A DNA stretch of 64,000 nt from Labrys sp. KNU-23 (lineage in GTDB: Bacteria > Pseudomonadota > Alphaproteobacteria > Rhizobiales > Labraceae): NCBI RefSeq assembly GCF_008330945.1, contig NZ_CP043489.1, forward strand, positions 2,429,501-2,493,500, written 5' to 3'. A program made the translations under genes and the position numbers. Below, in pieces: positions 42,931 through 51,491 of this stretch. Below the pieces are notes generated by a model. It worked only from the letters and a program-made list of their open reading frames with translations, was not told where the DNA came from and made no database searches. How positions within the stretch are numbered: position 1 is the first letter of the stretch; every line of letters starts with the position of its first letter.

Positions 42931-43479
42931 TTATTTCAAGATGGCAGTCGCCCGATCGAGGGCCGGGCCGAAGCCCTTGAGCGAGACCGTGAAGACAAGC
43001 GGCTTCACGCCGTCGTCGACCGACTTGGCCGTGAGCTTGAGCTCCTTGCCGGCCTTGAGCGCGGTGATGGTGTTGGCATCGAGCGCCAGCGGCACCAGGC
43101 AGCCGGCAGGAATGCAGGTCTTGTAGTTCAGCGGCTTGCCATTGGTCCCGGCATCCAAGGCGAGGGATACGCCGGCATCGAATTGCAGGCCGAACGGCAT
43201 TACGAGATTGCCGCTGGTGCCGCCATCGGCCCTGGGGTTGAGCTCGACCGCCAGCACGCGCTGGCCGGTCTTGGTATCGCTCTGCACCTGCTGGATCGCG
43301 CATTGCTTGGCGTTGTTGACGACATTGCAGAGCACGCGCCAGTCCTCATAGCTCTCCTGGATGGAGGAGGCCCCGCCGGGCAGCGGCGATTTGGCAGGCG
43401 CGGCGTCCTGGGCCTGAGTCTGGGCCTGGGCGGCACTCACCAGAAGGGCAAAAGCGAGACTAAGGCTGGTCTTCAGCAT
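42931..43479 (-). CDS. Invasion-associated locus B (IalB) family exported protein
   Basis: A 182-residue protein with a signal peptide (SLSLAFALLVSAAQAQT). The mature domain shows ESYEDWRVLCNV, then QCAIQQ, MPFGLQFDAGVSLALD and CIPAGCLVPLALD, the pattern of IalB proteins with four conserved Cys. The family is widespread in Hyphomicrobiales, first named in Bartonella, and generally thought to be periplasmic; it is not in itself evidence of virulence. I chose the ATG at 43479 (MLKTSLSLAF), nine codons inside the frame. Confidence 0.85.
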   Translation of the reverse strand: MLKTSLSLAFALLVSAAQAQTQAQDAAPAKSPLPGGASSIQESYEDWRVLCNVVNNAKQCAIQQVQSDTKTGQRVLAVELNPRADGGTSGNLVMPFGLQFDAGVSLALDAGTNGKPLNYKTCIPAGCLVPLALDANTITALKAGKELKLTAKSVDDGVKPLVFTVSLKGFGPALDRATAILK

Positions 43480-43724
43480 CGATTCCTCACGGCAGAAAGG
43501 CGTCATGCCCGGATGAGGGCAATGGCCGCAGCCATGACACGAATATCGCTTCCTGGCGATAGGCCTCCGCTGAAAATCCCGACGCTTTCGACACGCGATA
43601 TGCCGTTACGGCAGGATGTCGCGACCTGGCCTCCTGAGGCTGGCCCTTTCTCCTTGACTTGTCGCGGTTTCACGATCCAACTGGCCGGGGGAAAGATCCG
43701 GGCATCTTGCACGAGGTGACGACC

Positions 43725-43937
43725 ATGGATGTCGACAAGGCCATTGCACTGGTTTCCGCAGCCGGTATCGAACTCACCGATCGACGCCGCAAGGACAGCG
43801 ATGACGGCTGGTCCCTCAGCTTCTCCAACGGCGCAGCGCTGGAAGTCCTGGACAATGGCGAGGTCTCCGCCTCCGGCAAGGGCGCCGAGGCGGTCGCGAA
43901 CCTGCTGGGACCGCCGGCAAAGCCTGCCGGGAGCTAG
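43725..43937 (+). CDS. Small hypothetical protein
   Basis: A 70-residue protein (MDVDKAIALVSAAGIELTDR, then GWSLSFSNGAALEVLDNGEV). It has no transmembrane segment and no recognised domain. It is short but has high-GC codon use like its neighbours, and GAGGTGACGACC precedes the ATG. It is convergent with the peroxidase gene across a structured repeat. I cannot assign a function. Confidence 0.5.
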   Translation: MDVDKAIALVSAAGIELTDRRRKDSDDGWSLSFSNGAALEVLDNGEVSASGKGAEAVANLLGPPAKPAGS

Positions 43938-43980
43938 AGTAAAGCCCGCACGACGGTTTCAGTTTTCATGTGAAGGAAAT

Positions 43981-44088
43981 GCGGAGTGTCAGCCTCCCGG
44001 CTGACATCCTCGTTGCGGACGCGCGTGTAGTTTCCAACATGTCAGCCCCGCTCCATCACTTGATGGAGCTGTGAGGCTGACACTCCGC
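43981..44088. repeat. Cloverleaf-like structured repeat between convergent genes
   Basis: A perfect 16-bp outer stem (GCGGAGTGTCAGCCTC, 43981-43996; GAGGCTGACACTCCGC, 44073-44088) encloses two perfect 9-bp hairpins. These are GGCTGACAT/ATGTCAGCC (43999-44007 with 44039-44047) and GCTCCATCA/TGATGGAGC (44050-44069). TGTCAGCC is used in both the outer and the first inner stem. It lies between convergent genes and could terminate both. Confidence 0.8.
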
Positions 44089-44100
44089 CTAGCCCCGCCT

Positions 44101-45333
44101 TCATTTTGCCGGCTCGTAGCCGTCGGTCAGCGTACCGAGAAAGGCCACGACATCGTCGATCTCCGCCGGTGTCAGGGCCGGTTCGTCACCGGCCTTGCGG
44201 TCGAAGGGGGGATCGGTGTTGATGTTCGCCTTCGCCGCCTCGGGCAGATCGTCATATTTGTCGACGCCGCCGTCGGCCTTGCGCGGATACCAGCGTTCGG
44301 GACGGGTCTCGCGCTCGACATAGAAGCGCACGGCATCGCGCAGGGAATGCATGCCGCCATTGTGGAAGAAGGTCTTGCGCAGGGCGACGTTGCGCAGGGT
44401 CGGCGTACGGAACAGGCCGCAATAATCCTCGCGCTTCAGGAAGTCGGTGCGCAGCGGCCCGCACAGGCCGAGGTCGTGATAGGCCGGATCCTTGTTGGCG
44501 GGAATATCGGGGTTGCGCGGCACGGCCAGCGCGATCTGGCCGTAATCGGTGAATTGAGGCGGCGTGCCGTCATTGCCGCGCTGGCTGATGTGGCAGGAGG
44601 CGCAATTGCCCTTGTCGGCCGCGTTGAACAGGTCCAGCCCCCGCGCCTCCTGCGCCGTGAGCTCGGCCTTGCCGGCCAGCACCGCGTCATATTTGCTCGA
44701 ATAGGGATAGAAGGTCCGGTAGTCCTGCTGGAACACTTCGAGTGCCTTCAGGGCCGTCTTGTAGACGAGGTCCGGGTCGCCGGCCGCCTTCGGACCGGCA
44801 ATGGCAGCGATGGCCTTGCCATGTCCGGCCGCGAGCACGCGGCGAGCCACCTCCGCCCCATCCCGATTGCCCATCTCGAAATCCGAAAGCAGCGGTATCT
44901 TGGCCTGATCCGCGCCGCGATCAACCCGCCCGTCCCAGGTCAGCCCCCCGGTTGGGCCATTGTCGACACTCTCGTCGGCCTCATCCTCGGAATCGTAGAA
45001 ATGCTCGGTGAAGGGCGGCACCACCTGCAGATATTTCAGCGAGGGCACGGCGCGCACACCGGGCTGGTGCATGTCGCCGCCGCCGAGCTGCACCGCCTGG
45101 TCGTTCACCGGCCCGAAGGCATGGGCGGGGTCGTGGCAGGAGGAACAGGCAAGCTTGCCGGATCCCGACAGGGAGGGATCGAAGAAGAGGGTGCGGCCGA
45201 GGGCACCGAGCGCCTGCGCCTGCTGGCGCACCTGCGCCCGCGACATCGCGCGGGACACGTCCTGCCCGGCCTGGACCGAAGTCATCGCCAGCACCGGCAA
45301 GGCAAGCCCCAGAACACCGCCCCATCGCCTCAC
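44101..45333 (-). CDS. Di-haem cytochrome c peroxidase/MauG family protein
   Basis: A 410-residue exported protein (signal peptide VLGLALPVLAMTSVQA-GQ). It has two c-type haem sites, CSSCH (in KLACSSCHDPAHAFG) and CASCH (in GNCASCHISQRG), and conserved LGRTLFFDPSLSGSG at the mature start. This is the CcpA/MauG layout: periplasmic peroxide reduction or oxidation of a partner protein. No substrate protein gene is adjacent. It is divergent from the AcpA-like phosphatase gene. Confidence 0.88.
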   Translation of the reverse strand: MRRWGGVLGLALPVLAMTSVQAGQDVSRAMSRAQVRQQAQALGALGRTLFFDPSLSGSGKLACSSCHDPAHAFGPVNDQAVQLGGGDMHQPGVRAVPSLKYLQVVPPFTEHFYDSEDEADESVDNGPTGGLTWDGRVDRGADQAKIPLLSDFEMGNRDGAEVARRVLAAGHGKAIAAIAGPKAAGDPDLVYKTALKALEVFQQDYRTFYPYSSKYDAVLAGKAELTAQEARGLDLFNAADKGNCASCHISQRGNDGTPPQFTDYGQIALAVPRNPDIPANKDPAYHDLGLCGPLRTDFLKREDYCGLFRTPTLRNVALRKTFFHNGGMHSLRDAVRFYVERETRPERWYPRKADGGVDKYDDLPEAAKANINTDPPFDRKAGDEPALTPAEIDDVVAFLGTLTDGYEPAK

Positions 45334-45464
45334 ACGTCTGTTGCAAAGAAAGCTTATGGCTGCATTCCTTCATTGCGATCGGGGGTGGCGTCTTCAGCCA
45401 GCCCGGCTAAGATGAAGTGCTGAGGGGAACGATAGCAACAAGCAAATCGAGGCAGGAGACCCAG

Positions 45465-47042
45465 ATGCGCATGAAATCGGCGGCGGTCGTGTATGCGTTG
45501 AGCCTTTCCATCGGTGCCTTCGGATCGGCGCTGGCTGCCGAAAGCACGAGTGGCCAGAAGGCCAAGCCTGCGCCCGGAGCGTCCGAGGATCTGAAGCTGA
45601 TCGACACCGTGGTGGTTGTTTATGCCGAGAACCGCAGTTTCGACAATCTCTATGGCAGCTTCCCCGGTGCCAATGGCGTGGCGAAGGCGCCGGCAACCGC
45701 ACGCATCCAGCGCGATCGCGACGGCAAGCCCTTCCGTGAATTGCCACCGATCTGGGAAGGCCTGACCGCCAAGGGCGTGACGCCGCCGGTGACCCAGGCC
45801 GAGACCGAGCATTTGCCCAACCGTCCCTTCCACGCGGATGATCCCAAGGGCTTCAACCTCGGCTATGGCACCATCACGCGCGACCTCTGGCATCGCTATT
45901 ACCAGAATCAGATGCAGATCAATGGCGGGCGCAACGACAAATTCGTCGCCTATGCCGATTCAGGGGCGCTGTCGGTCAGCCTGTGGGACGGCTCGAAAAC
46001 CGCGATGTGGAAGGTGGCCCAGAACTATGTGCTGGCCGACAATTTCTTCATGGGCGGCTTTGGCGGTTCCTTCTTCAACCATCAATGGCTGGTCTGCGCC
46101 TGCGCGCCCTATTACCCCAAGGCCGACACCAATCCGGCCAAGCCGTCGATCGCGGTGGTCGAGCCTGACGGTGTGACGCTCAAGGCGGCCGCCAACTCCC
46201 CGAAATCCGCGATGGACGGCATCCCGAAATTTGCCGGCGATGGCAACCTCACGCCCGATTTCTATGCCGTGAACACCATGCAGCCACCCTATCAGCCGAG
46301 CGGCAACGAGCCGGCGAAGGATGGCGACAAGGCGCTGGCCGATCCCGCCAAGCCGACGACGCTGCCGCCGCAGACCGAACCGACCATCGGCGACCTGCTC
46401 AGCCTCAAGCATGTGACCTGGGCCTGGTATGGCGGCGCCTGGCAGGACGTGCTCGACCATGGCAACAAGACGCCGATCCCGAACTTCCAATATCACCACC
46501 AGCCGCTGAACTATTATGCCAGCTTCGCACCGGGTACCCCGGCCCGGGCCGAGCATCTGCGCGACGGCGGCCTGGCGGGCGTGGAATTCATCAAGGCGAT
46601 CGACGCCGGCAAGCTGCCGCAGGTCTCCTTCTACAAGCCGCAGGGCGACCTCAACGAGCATTCGGGCTATGCCGACATCCAGGCAGGCGACGCCCATATC
46701 GCCGATGTGATCGCCCATCTCGAGAAGAGCCCGCAATGGCCGCATATGCTCGTCGTCGTCACCTATGACGAGAATGGCGGCCTGTGGGACCACGTCGCCC
46801 CGCCCAAGGGCGACCGCTGGGGACCCGGCTCGCGCATCCCGGCGATCATCGTCTCGCCCTATGCGCGGCGCGGCTTTGTCGACCACACCCCGATGGACAC
46901 CACCTCGATCCTGCGCTTCATCACGCGCCGCTTCGAGCTGCCGACCCTGCACGGCATCACCGTGCGCGACACCGCGATGGCCGCCCACAAGCAGAAGCCC
47001 CTCGGCGACCTGACCAGCGCGCTGGTGTTGAAGGACAAGTAA
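45465..47042 (+). CDS. Acid phosphatase/phospholipase C-like phosphoesterase (AcpA type)
   Basis: A 525-residue exported protein (signal VVYALSLSIGAFGSALA-AE). The start of the phosphoesterase domain is IDTVVVVYAENRSFDNLYGSFPGANG, with ENRSFD as the metal/nucleophile region of the AcpA/PLC superfamily. Further family marks are FFMGGFGGSFFNHQWLVCA and the late VVVTYDENGGLWDHVAPP. It probably releases phosphate from organic esters in the periplasm. ATG 45465 has GCAGGAGAC upstream. It is a single gene, followed by a large nested repeat. Confidence 0.85.
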   Translation: MRMKSAAVVYALSLSIGAFGSALAAESTSGQKAKPAPGASEDLKLIDTVVVVYAENRSFDNLYGSFPGANGVAKAPATARIQRDRDGKPFRELPPIWEGLTAKGVTPPVTQAETEHLPNRPFHADDPKGFNLGYGTITRDLWHRYYQNQMQINGGRNDKFVAYADSGALSVSLWDGSKTAMWKVAQNYVLADNFFMGGFGGSFFNHQWLVCACAPYYPKADTNPAKPSIAVVEPDGVTLKAAANSPKSAMDGIPKFAGDGNLTPDFYAVNTMQPPYQPSGNEPAKDGDKALADPAKPTTLPPQTEPTIGDLLSLKHVTWAWYGGAWQDVLDHGNKTPIPNFQYHHQPLNYYASFAPGTPARAEHLRDGGLAGVEFIKAIDAGKLPQVSFYKPQGDLNEHSGYADIQAGDAHIADVIAHLEKSPQWPHMLVVVTYDENGGLWDHVAPPKGDRWGPGSRIPAIIVSPYARRGFVDHTPMDTTSILRFITRRFELPTLHGITVRDTAMAAHKQKPLGDLTSALVLKDK

Positions 47043-47087
47043 AGGCCCGCATCGTAGCGCGGGCGCGCCGAATAAAGCACAGGAATC

Positions 47088-47335
47088 CCTCCCCGACTTC
47101 GGGGAGGGTGGCCGAGCCCAGCGAGGTCGGGTGGGGGAGAGTGGCACTAACCAGGCTAGAGCAAAGTGCGATTTGGTTGAATCGCACTTTCTCTCTGACG
47201 CCTTGTTTTGACACGTTTTCTTCATCGAAAAGTCTATCAACTTTTCTGGAAAACGCTCTAGGAAAAGCGAACTGGCGCCACTCTCCCCCTTCCGTCGCTG
47301 CTGTGCAGCGACACCTTCCCCGAAGCCGGGGAAGG
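47088..47335. repeat. Nested palindromic repeat, MITE-like core inside a larger inverted repeat
   Basis: The outer arms GGGGGAGAGTGGC (47133-47145) and GCCACTCTCCCCC (47277-47289) face each other. Each is flanked outside by its own hairpin (CCTCCCC/GGGGAGG, 47088-47107; CCTTCCCC/GGGGAAGG, 47314-47335). Between them is a different A/T-richer core bounded by CTAGAGC (47156-47162) and GCTCTAG (47255-47261). The core contains an AAGTGCGATT/AATCGCACTT hairpin. The stretch 47043-47396 holds no gene. Confidence 0.75.
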
Positions 47336-47396
47336 ATAATTGCGTTTTGTTTTGAAAAGACGGCAAAGGTGGAAGGGTAGCCTCAGCTTGAGGGAG

Positions 47397-47750
47397 TTAC
47401 CCCTCCTCCTCCCAGCGACTGCGCAGTGCCTCGAAGATCGTATCGATCACCGCGGCAAGCGCATGATCGACGTCGTAGTTCGAAAAGTGCAGGACCTTGA
47501 ATCCCCGCTGCGCCAGGAAGGCATCGCGGGTGTTATCCCGGGCAAATGCTTCAGGCATTGCATGCTGGTTCCCATCGACTTCGATGACCAGACGCCGGCG
47601 CAGGGAGGCAAAATCCGCAACATAGCGACCGATCGGAACCTGGCGGCGGATATGGAAGCCCTGAGGCCTCAGCGCTCTCAGATGCTGCCACAGCTTGACT
47701 TCCTGCGGCGTCAGCCTTTTGCGCAGCTGCCTCGCCGTTGCGATCGACAT
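47397..47750 (-). CDS. DUF559 (endonuclease-like) domain protein
   Basis: A 117-residue protein of the DUF559 family, related to very-short-patch-repair/PD-(D/E)xK nucleases: RKRLTPQEVKLWQHLRAL, then GFHIRRQVPIGRYVADFASL, then LVIEVDGNQH and RDAFLAQRGFKVLHFSNYDV. The catalytic-like residues are the Asp in YVADF and the ExDG in LVIEVDG. The biological role of these stand-alone proteins is not known. It is downstream of, and possibly co-transcribed with, the threonine aldolase gene (18-bp gap). Confidence 0.87.
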   Translation of the reverse strand: MSIATARQLRKRLTPQEVKLWQHLRALRPQGFHIRRQVPIGRYVADFASLRRRLVIEVDGNQHAMPEAFARDNTRDAFLAQRGFKVLHFSNYDVDHALAAVIDTIFEALRSRWEEEG

Positions 47751-47768
47751 GCCACCTCGTCCGCTTCC

Positions 47769-48830
47769 CTACCCGACCAGCTTCAAGAACCTTTCGACTT
47801 CCTCGCTCTTTGTCGCGAAGGAGGTGACCAGGCGCACCAGGTCCGCATCGGCGGCGGGCCTCCGGTCTGCCGGCAGGCCGTGAACGGGCCATTCGTAGAG
47901 GCGGGCGCCGGCCTCCCTCACCCGGGCGATCACGGTTTTCGGCAGGATGGCGAAGACTTCGTTGGCCTCAGTCTCATAGCCGAGCCGATGGCCCGCCGCG
48001 ACGAGACCCTGCGACAGAGCGCTCGACATGGCATTGGCGTGGCGGGCGAGATCGAGCCAGTGATCGTTCTCCAGCATGGCCAGGAACTGGGCGGCGATCG
48101 GCCAAGCCTTGGAGACGACATGGCCGCTGCGCTTGCGCAGCCATTCGAGCTCGGCGGCCTTCTCCGGCTCGAACAGCAGGACGGCCTCGGCCATCAGGGC
48201 GCCGTTCTTGGTGAGGCCGAAGGCCAGGGCATCGACACCCGCTTTCCAGGTGATATCGGCCGGGCTGATACCATCGGCCTTCTCAAGGAAGGCAAAGGCA
48301 TTGGCGAAGCGCGCCCCGTCCATGTGCACTTTGAGGCCTCGTGCCCTGGCAATCTCGGTCAGGGCGGAGACCTCGTCCCGGCGATAGACTGTGCCGCTTT
48401 CCGTCGCCTGGGTGATCGAGAGCACAGCCGGCTTGGGGATGGCAGCGCCTGAGCCCGAACCACGCGCGAGGGTGGCCTCCAGCCCGGCCGGGGTCAGCTT
48501 GCCGCCGGCGCCGGCGATCGGCACCAGGCGCGCGCCATGGGTGAAGAACTCGGGCGCACCGGCCTCGTCGCCGACGATATGCGCCTCTTCATAGGCATAG
48601 ACAGCGCCATAAGGCGGGCTGAGGGCGCTCAGGGCCAGTGAATTGGCGGCACTGCCGGTGGCGGCGAAGAGCACGCCGACCTCACGACCGAACAGATCGG
48701 CCAGGCGTGCCTTCAATTCACGGGTGAGATCATCCTGCCCATAGGCAGGGGCGATACCATCGGCGCCGCGGGCAAGCGCCTCGATGATCATGGGGCTGGC
48801 TCCAGCCCAATTGTCGCTGGCAAAATTCAT
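47769..48830 (-). CDS. ltaE: Low-specificity L-threonine aldolase
   Basis: A 353-residue PLP enzyme that cleaves threonine/allo-threonine to glycine and acetaldehyde. The N-terminus is MNFASDNWAGASPMIIEAL, the PLP lysine lies in DALAFGLTKNGALMAEAV, and the cofactor-contact segments are VHMDGARFANAFAFL and GSAANSLALSAL. Length and order fit the family. The gene is co-directional with the MFS gene upstream. Confidence 0.9.
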   Translation of the reverse strand: MNFASDNWAGASPMIIEALARGADGIAPAYGQDDLTRELKARLADLFGREVGVLFAATGSAANSLALSALSPPYGAVYAYEEAHIVGDEAGAPEFFTHGARLVPIAGAGGKLTPAGLEATLARGSGSGAAIPKPAVLSITQATESGTVYRRDEVSALTEIARARGLKVHMDGARFANAFAFLEKADGISPADITWKAGVDALAFGLTKNGALMAEAVLLFEPEKAAELEWLRKRSGHVVSKAWPIAAQFLAMLENDHWLDLARHANAMSSALSQGLVAAGHRLGYETEANEVFAILPKTVIARVREAGARLYEWPVHGLPADRRPAADADLVRLVTSFATKSEEVERFLKLVG

Positions 48831-48897
48831 GCCTTGAAGTAGAGCGCTCCAAGCCTGATGCGCAAGGGGGAAGAGGCAAGCTTTCCGCTGCGACGCG

Positions 48898-50175
48898 TCA
48901 GCGCTCCCAGCCCTTGCCGCGTGGCCAAGGCAGCAGGACGAAGCTGGCGATGCCGACGGCCAACAGCACGATGATCACCGCAAAGACGGGCAGGAAAGGA
49001 TCGGCATCCCGGCCCGCCGCGAAGGATCCCACCAGCCCCGTCAGCCATTGCATCACGGCGACGCCGAGAAAGATGGCGGTGTTGAACACGGCGAAGGCCC
49101 GGCCGACGACCTCCTCGGCATAGGCGGCGCGGACATCGGCATATTGCAGGATGAAATAGCCGGTCATGAATCCGAGCAGAACCACCGCAGCGACATCGAC
49201 GAGGCTCGACGACTGCCCCGCCAGGGCCGCAAAAGCAGCAATGTAAACAGCGGCGCTGGCGACGATCCAGTAGCGCCGGCCGCGATTGCCGGGCTTGAGC
49301 AGGCCGAAAACAGGCGGGCCGAGCAGGGCTGCGAGCGAGGTCGCCAGCATGATGTGGCCGCTGACGACGAGGCCGAAGCCGTGCCGGTCCATCAGCATCG
49401 GCACAGCCCACAGGCCGCGCAAGGTGAGGAAGGCGGCATAGGAGACACCGCCGAGCAGCAGGATGCCGAGCGTATGCCTCTGCGCGAGAAGCGGCCCGAT
49501 CTCGGCGAAGGCGGCGAGCAGGTTTGGACGGTCCCGCCCCGGTGCGGGTGCTTCGTCGCGGACAAGCAGGACATTGGCGGCCAGGGCGAGGATCGAAATC
49601 GCGGCCAGCGCCAGGAAGCCGGCCCGCCACGACCAGGTTTCCACCACCAAGGCGAGCGGCGTGCCCGTCATCAACATGCCGATGCCGCTGAAGCTCAGCA
49701 CCAGGCCGGAGAGCCGCGCAAATTGCCTGGCCGGATAGCGGTTGGTGACGAAGACGATGGCGCCGAGGAAAGCCGGCGCGCAGCCGATGCCGATCAAAAC
49801 CTGGCTGGCGATCAGCACGGGCAGGTTCGGCGCGAGGGCCGAGACCAGCGCGCCGAGGCAGGCAAGCAGGAAGGCGGCACAGACGGTACGGCGCGGGCCG
49901 AACAGGTCGAGGGCCACGCCGATGGGGATCTGCGCCAGTGCGAAGGACAAATGAAAGGCACCGGCGAACAGGCCAATCTCCTGGGTGGAGGCACCGAATT
50001 CCAGTTTGAGTTCGCCAGCGAACAACGTTGCGACGGTGCGGAACGCCTGGCTCATGGCCGCCACTGCCGAGAGAGCCGCCAGCATCGCCCAGAGCGGGAT
50101 TGCGGCTTGTGCCCTGGCGTGGGGAACGGATCGCTGTTGGTCTTTCGGCACGGCTTTGCGAGCTTCAGTCAGCAT
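48898..50175 (-). CDS. MFS transporter
   Basis: A 425-residue membrane protein with about twelve hydrophobic segments (SQAFRTVATLFAGELKL, FAGAFHLSFALAQIPIGVALDLFGPRRTV and others). The A-loop motif is GVALDLFGPRR. It is likely a drug or metabolite exporter; the substrate cannot be inferred. It is divergent from a CGNR-type regulator, with two palindromic operators in between, so its expression is probably controlled by that regulator. Confidence 0.87.
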   Translation of the reverse strand: MLTEARKAVPKDQQRSVPHARAQAAIPLWAMLAALSAVAAMSQAFRTVATLFAGELKLEFGASTQEIGLFAGAFHLSFALAQIPIGVALDLFGPRRTVCAAFLLACLGALVSALAPNLPVLIASQVLIGIGCAPAFLGAIVFVTNRYPARQFARLSGLVLSFSGIGMLMTGTPLALVVETWSWRAGFLALAAISILALAANVLLVRDEAPAPGRDRPNLLAAFAEIGPLLAQRHTLGILLLGGVSYAAFLTLRGLWAVPMLMDRHGFGLVVSGHIMLATSLAALLGPPVFGLLKPGNRGRRYWIVASAAVYIAAFAALAGQSSSLVDVAAVVLLGFMTGYFILQYADVRAAYAEEVVGRAFAVFNTAIFLGVAVMQWLTGLVGSFAAGRDADPFLPVFAVIIVLLAVGIASFVLLPWPRGKGWER

Positions 50176-50209
50176 GGCGCTCTCCTCGCATCGGCTTTCG
50201 TCAGGAATC

Positions 50210-50231
50210 TATAACCATCATGATGGTTATA
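50210..50231. promoter_or_regulatory. Palindromic operator 1 (MFS/CGNR divergent region)
   Basis: A perfect 22-bp palindrome whose core is AACCATCATGATGGTT, flanked by TAT and ATA. It ends 35 bp from the MFS start. It shares the frame AACC-nnCATGnn-GGTT with the second palindrome, 45 bp away centre to centre. Confidence 0.65.
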
Positions 50232-50257
50232 GCATCGACCTCCTTGCCTTGACCGTC

Positions 50258-50273
50258 AACCCCCATGGGGGTT
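50258..50273. promoter_or_regulatory. Palindromic operator 2 (MFS/CGNR divergent region)
   Basis: AACCCCCATGGGGGTT is a perfect 16-bp palindrome with the same outer AACC/GGTT and central CATG as the first operator. It lies 75 bp before the preferred start of the CGNR gene; it contains an ATG that could be mistaken for that gene's start codon. Confidence 0.6.
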
Positions 50274-50348
50274 AGAAAAGCTCGGCAGCTGTCAGCGTTG
50301 ATCGAAGACCCGGCGGTTAGCCCCAGAGGCCAGAGGGAGGGAGCGAGT

Positions 50349-50960
50349 GTGCTGATTGCTCCGGTGCGCGCCGATCTCTGCATCGACTATGCCAATACCC
50401 GCTCCTGGCGGGGCCGGGAGAAGCCCGTCGAGCGGTTGAACGGCATGGCGGACCTGCTGGCCTGGACGGCGCGGCAGGGTGACGATATGCCCCGGCTGGC
50501 CGAACAGGCGGTGCATTGGTTGAAGGAGCATCCCACGGCGGCGGACCGGCTCTTCGACGATGCCATCGGGTTGCGGGAGGCGCTCTACCGCAGCCTCGCA
50601 GCGATTGCGCAGAGCCGGTCGGTGGCGGAGCCGGACTTCTTGGACCTGGCGCAGGCGATCGCACAGGCCCCGCCGCGCAACCGGCTGGTCCGCTCGCAAC
50701 GAGGCTATGCCTGGACCATCGGCGCCTTCGAACCAGCCGCCGCTTATCTGCTCGCCCCGGTGCTATGGTCGGCCGGCGATCTCATTCCCGCCGCCGAACG
50801 ATATCGCATCCGGCGCTGCGCCAATCCCGAATGCCGCTTCCTCTTTCTCGACGAAAGCAAGAGCGGCACCCGGCGCTGGTGTGACATGGCCACCTGCGGC
50901 AATCGCGCCAAGGCCAGCCGGCACTATGCCAAGGTCAGGCAGGGCGACATCGGCGCATAG
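50349..50960 (+). CDS. CGNR zinc-finger transcriptional regulator (ABATE domain)
   Basis: A protein of about 203 residues. The N-terminal ABATE-type ligand domain begins DLCIDYANTRSWRGREKPVE, and the C-terminal CGNR zinc finger carries RRCANPECRFLFLDESKSG, RRWCDMATCGNRAKASRHY, with four Cys as metal ligands. These are actinobacterial/proteobacterial stress-type regulators. GTG 50349 has AGGGAGGG upstream and leaves both palindromes outside the gene; the in-frame ATG 50265 lies inside operator 2 and is less likely. Probably represses the divergent MFS gene and itself. Confidence 0.87.
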   Translation: MLIAPVRADLCIDYANTRSWRGREKPVERLNGMADLLAWTARQGDDMPRLAEQAVHWLKEHPTAADRLFDDAIGLREALYRSLAAIAQSRSVAEPDFLDLAQAIAQAPPRNRLVRSQRGYAWTIGAFEPAAAYLLAPVLWSAGDLIPAAERYRIRRCANPECRFLFLDESKSGTRRWCDMATCGNRAKASRHYAKVRQGDIGA

Positions 50961-50976
50961 GCACCACCGTCCCGCC

Positions 50977-51471
50977 TCAGGCGAACGCGACCTTCCGGCC
51001 CGTCCAGCGTGCGATCAGGGCGTCGAGGGAGAAGAAGCCGCCGCCGAACTTGGCAAGGTAGAGGGCGCAGACCATCCAGGGCAGATGCTCGTTGTAATGG
51101 TCGGGATAGACGAAGAGCTGGATCACCAGCGCCATGCCGAACAGGCCGAGCCCGCCGAGTCGCGTCGCCAGGCCGAGGATGACCAGGATGGAGAACACGC
51201 TTTCGCCCAACAGGGCCAGATGGGCGGCAAGCTCCGGCGGCAGCAGCGGCAGCTTGTATTCCTCCTGGAAGAGATAGACGGCGCTGTCCGATAGCGAGAA
51301 CAGCGTACCGTCGGCCACCTTGGTGCGGGCCGACCACCAGAACACCCGGAACAAGGCGATGCGCGCGATCAGGGCGATCAGCCAATGCGGGATCAGCGTG
51401 AAGAGATGGATCAGCCGATCCGCCAATCCCGGTGCCGCCGGGTCGGGAGATGCGAATGTGGTGCGGGTCAT
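50977..51471 (-). CDS. DoxX family membrane protein (bufferin operon)
   Basis: A 164-residue protein with four hydrophobic segments and the DoxX pattern (RIALFRVFWWSARTKVADG, LPPELAAHLALLGESVFSILVILGLATRLGGLGL, FGMALVIQLFVYP). It is the last gene of the bufA1-bufB-bufC-doxX operon. DoxX proteins are the usual fourth member of such clusters (as gigD in Pseudomonas) and presumably carry out a membrane redox step. It is convergent with the CGNR gene, 16 bp apart. Confidence 0.85.
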   Translation of the reverse strand: MTRTTFASPDPAAPGLADRLIHLFTLIPHWLIALIARIALFRVFWWSARTKVADGTLFSLSDSAVYLFQEEYKLPLLPPELAAHLALLGESVFSILVILGLATRLGGLGLFGMALVIQLFVYPDHYNEHLPWMVCALYLAKFGGGFFSLDALIARWTGRKVAFA

Positions 51472-51491
51472 GGCTACGCTCTCCGGCAGGT

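Noticed and set aside
50265..50348. ATG 50265 as start of the CGNR regulator
   Set aside because: It lies inside a perfect palindrome that looks like an operator, and a GTG at 50349 has a much better ribosome site.
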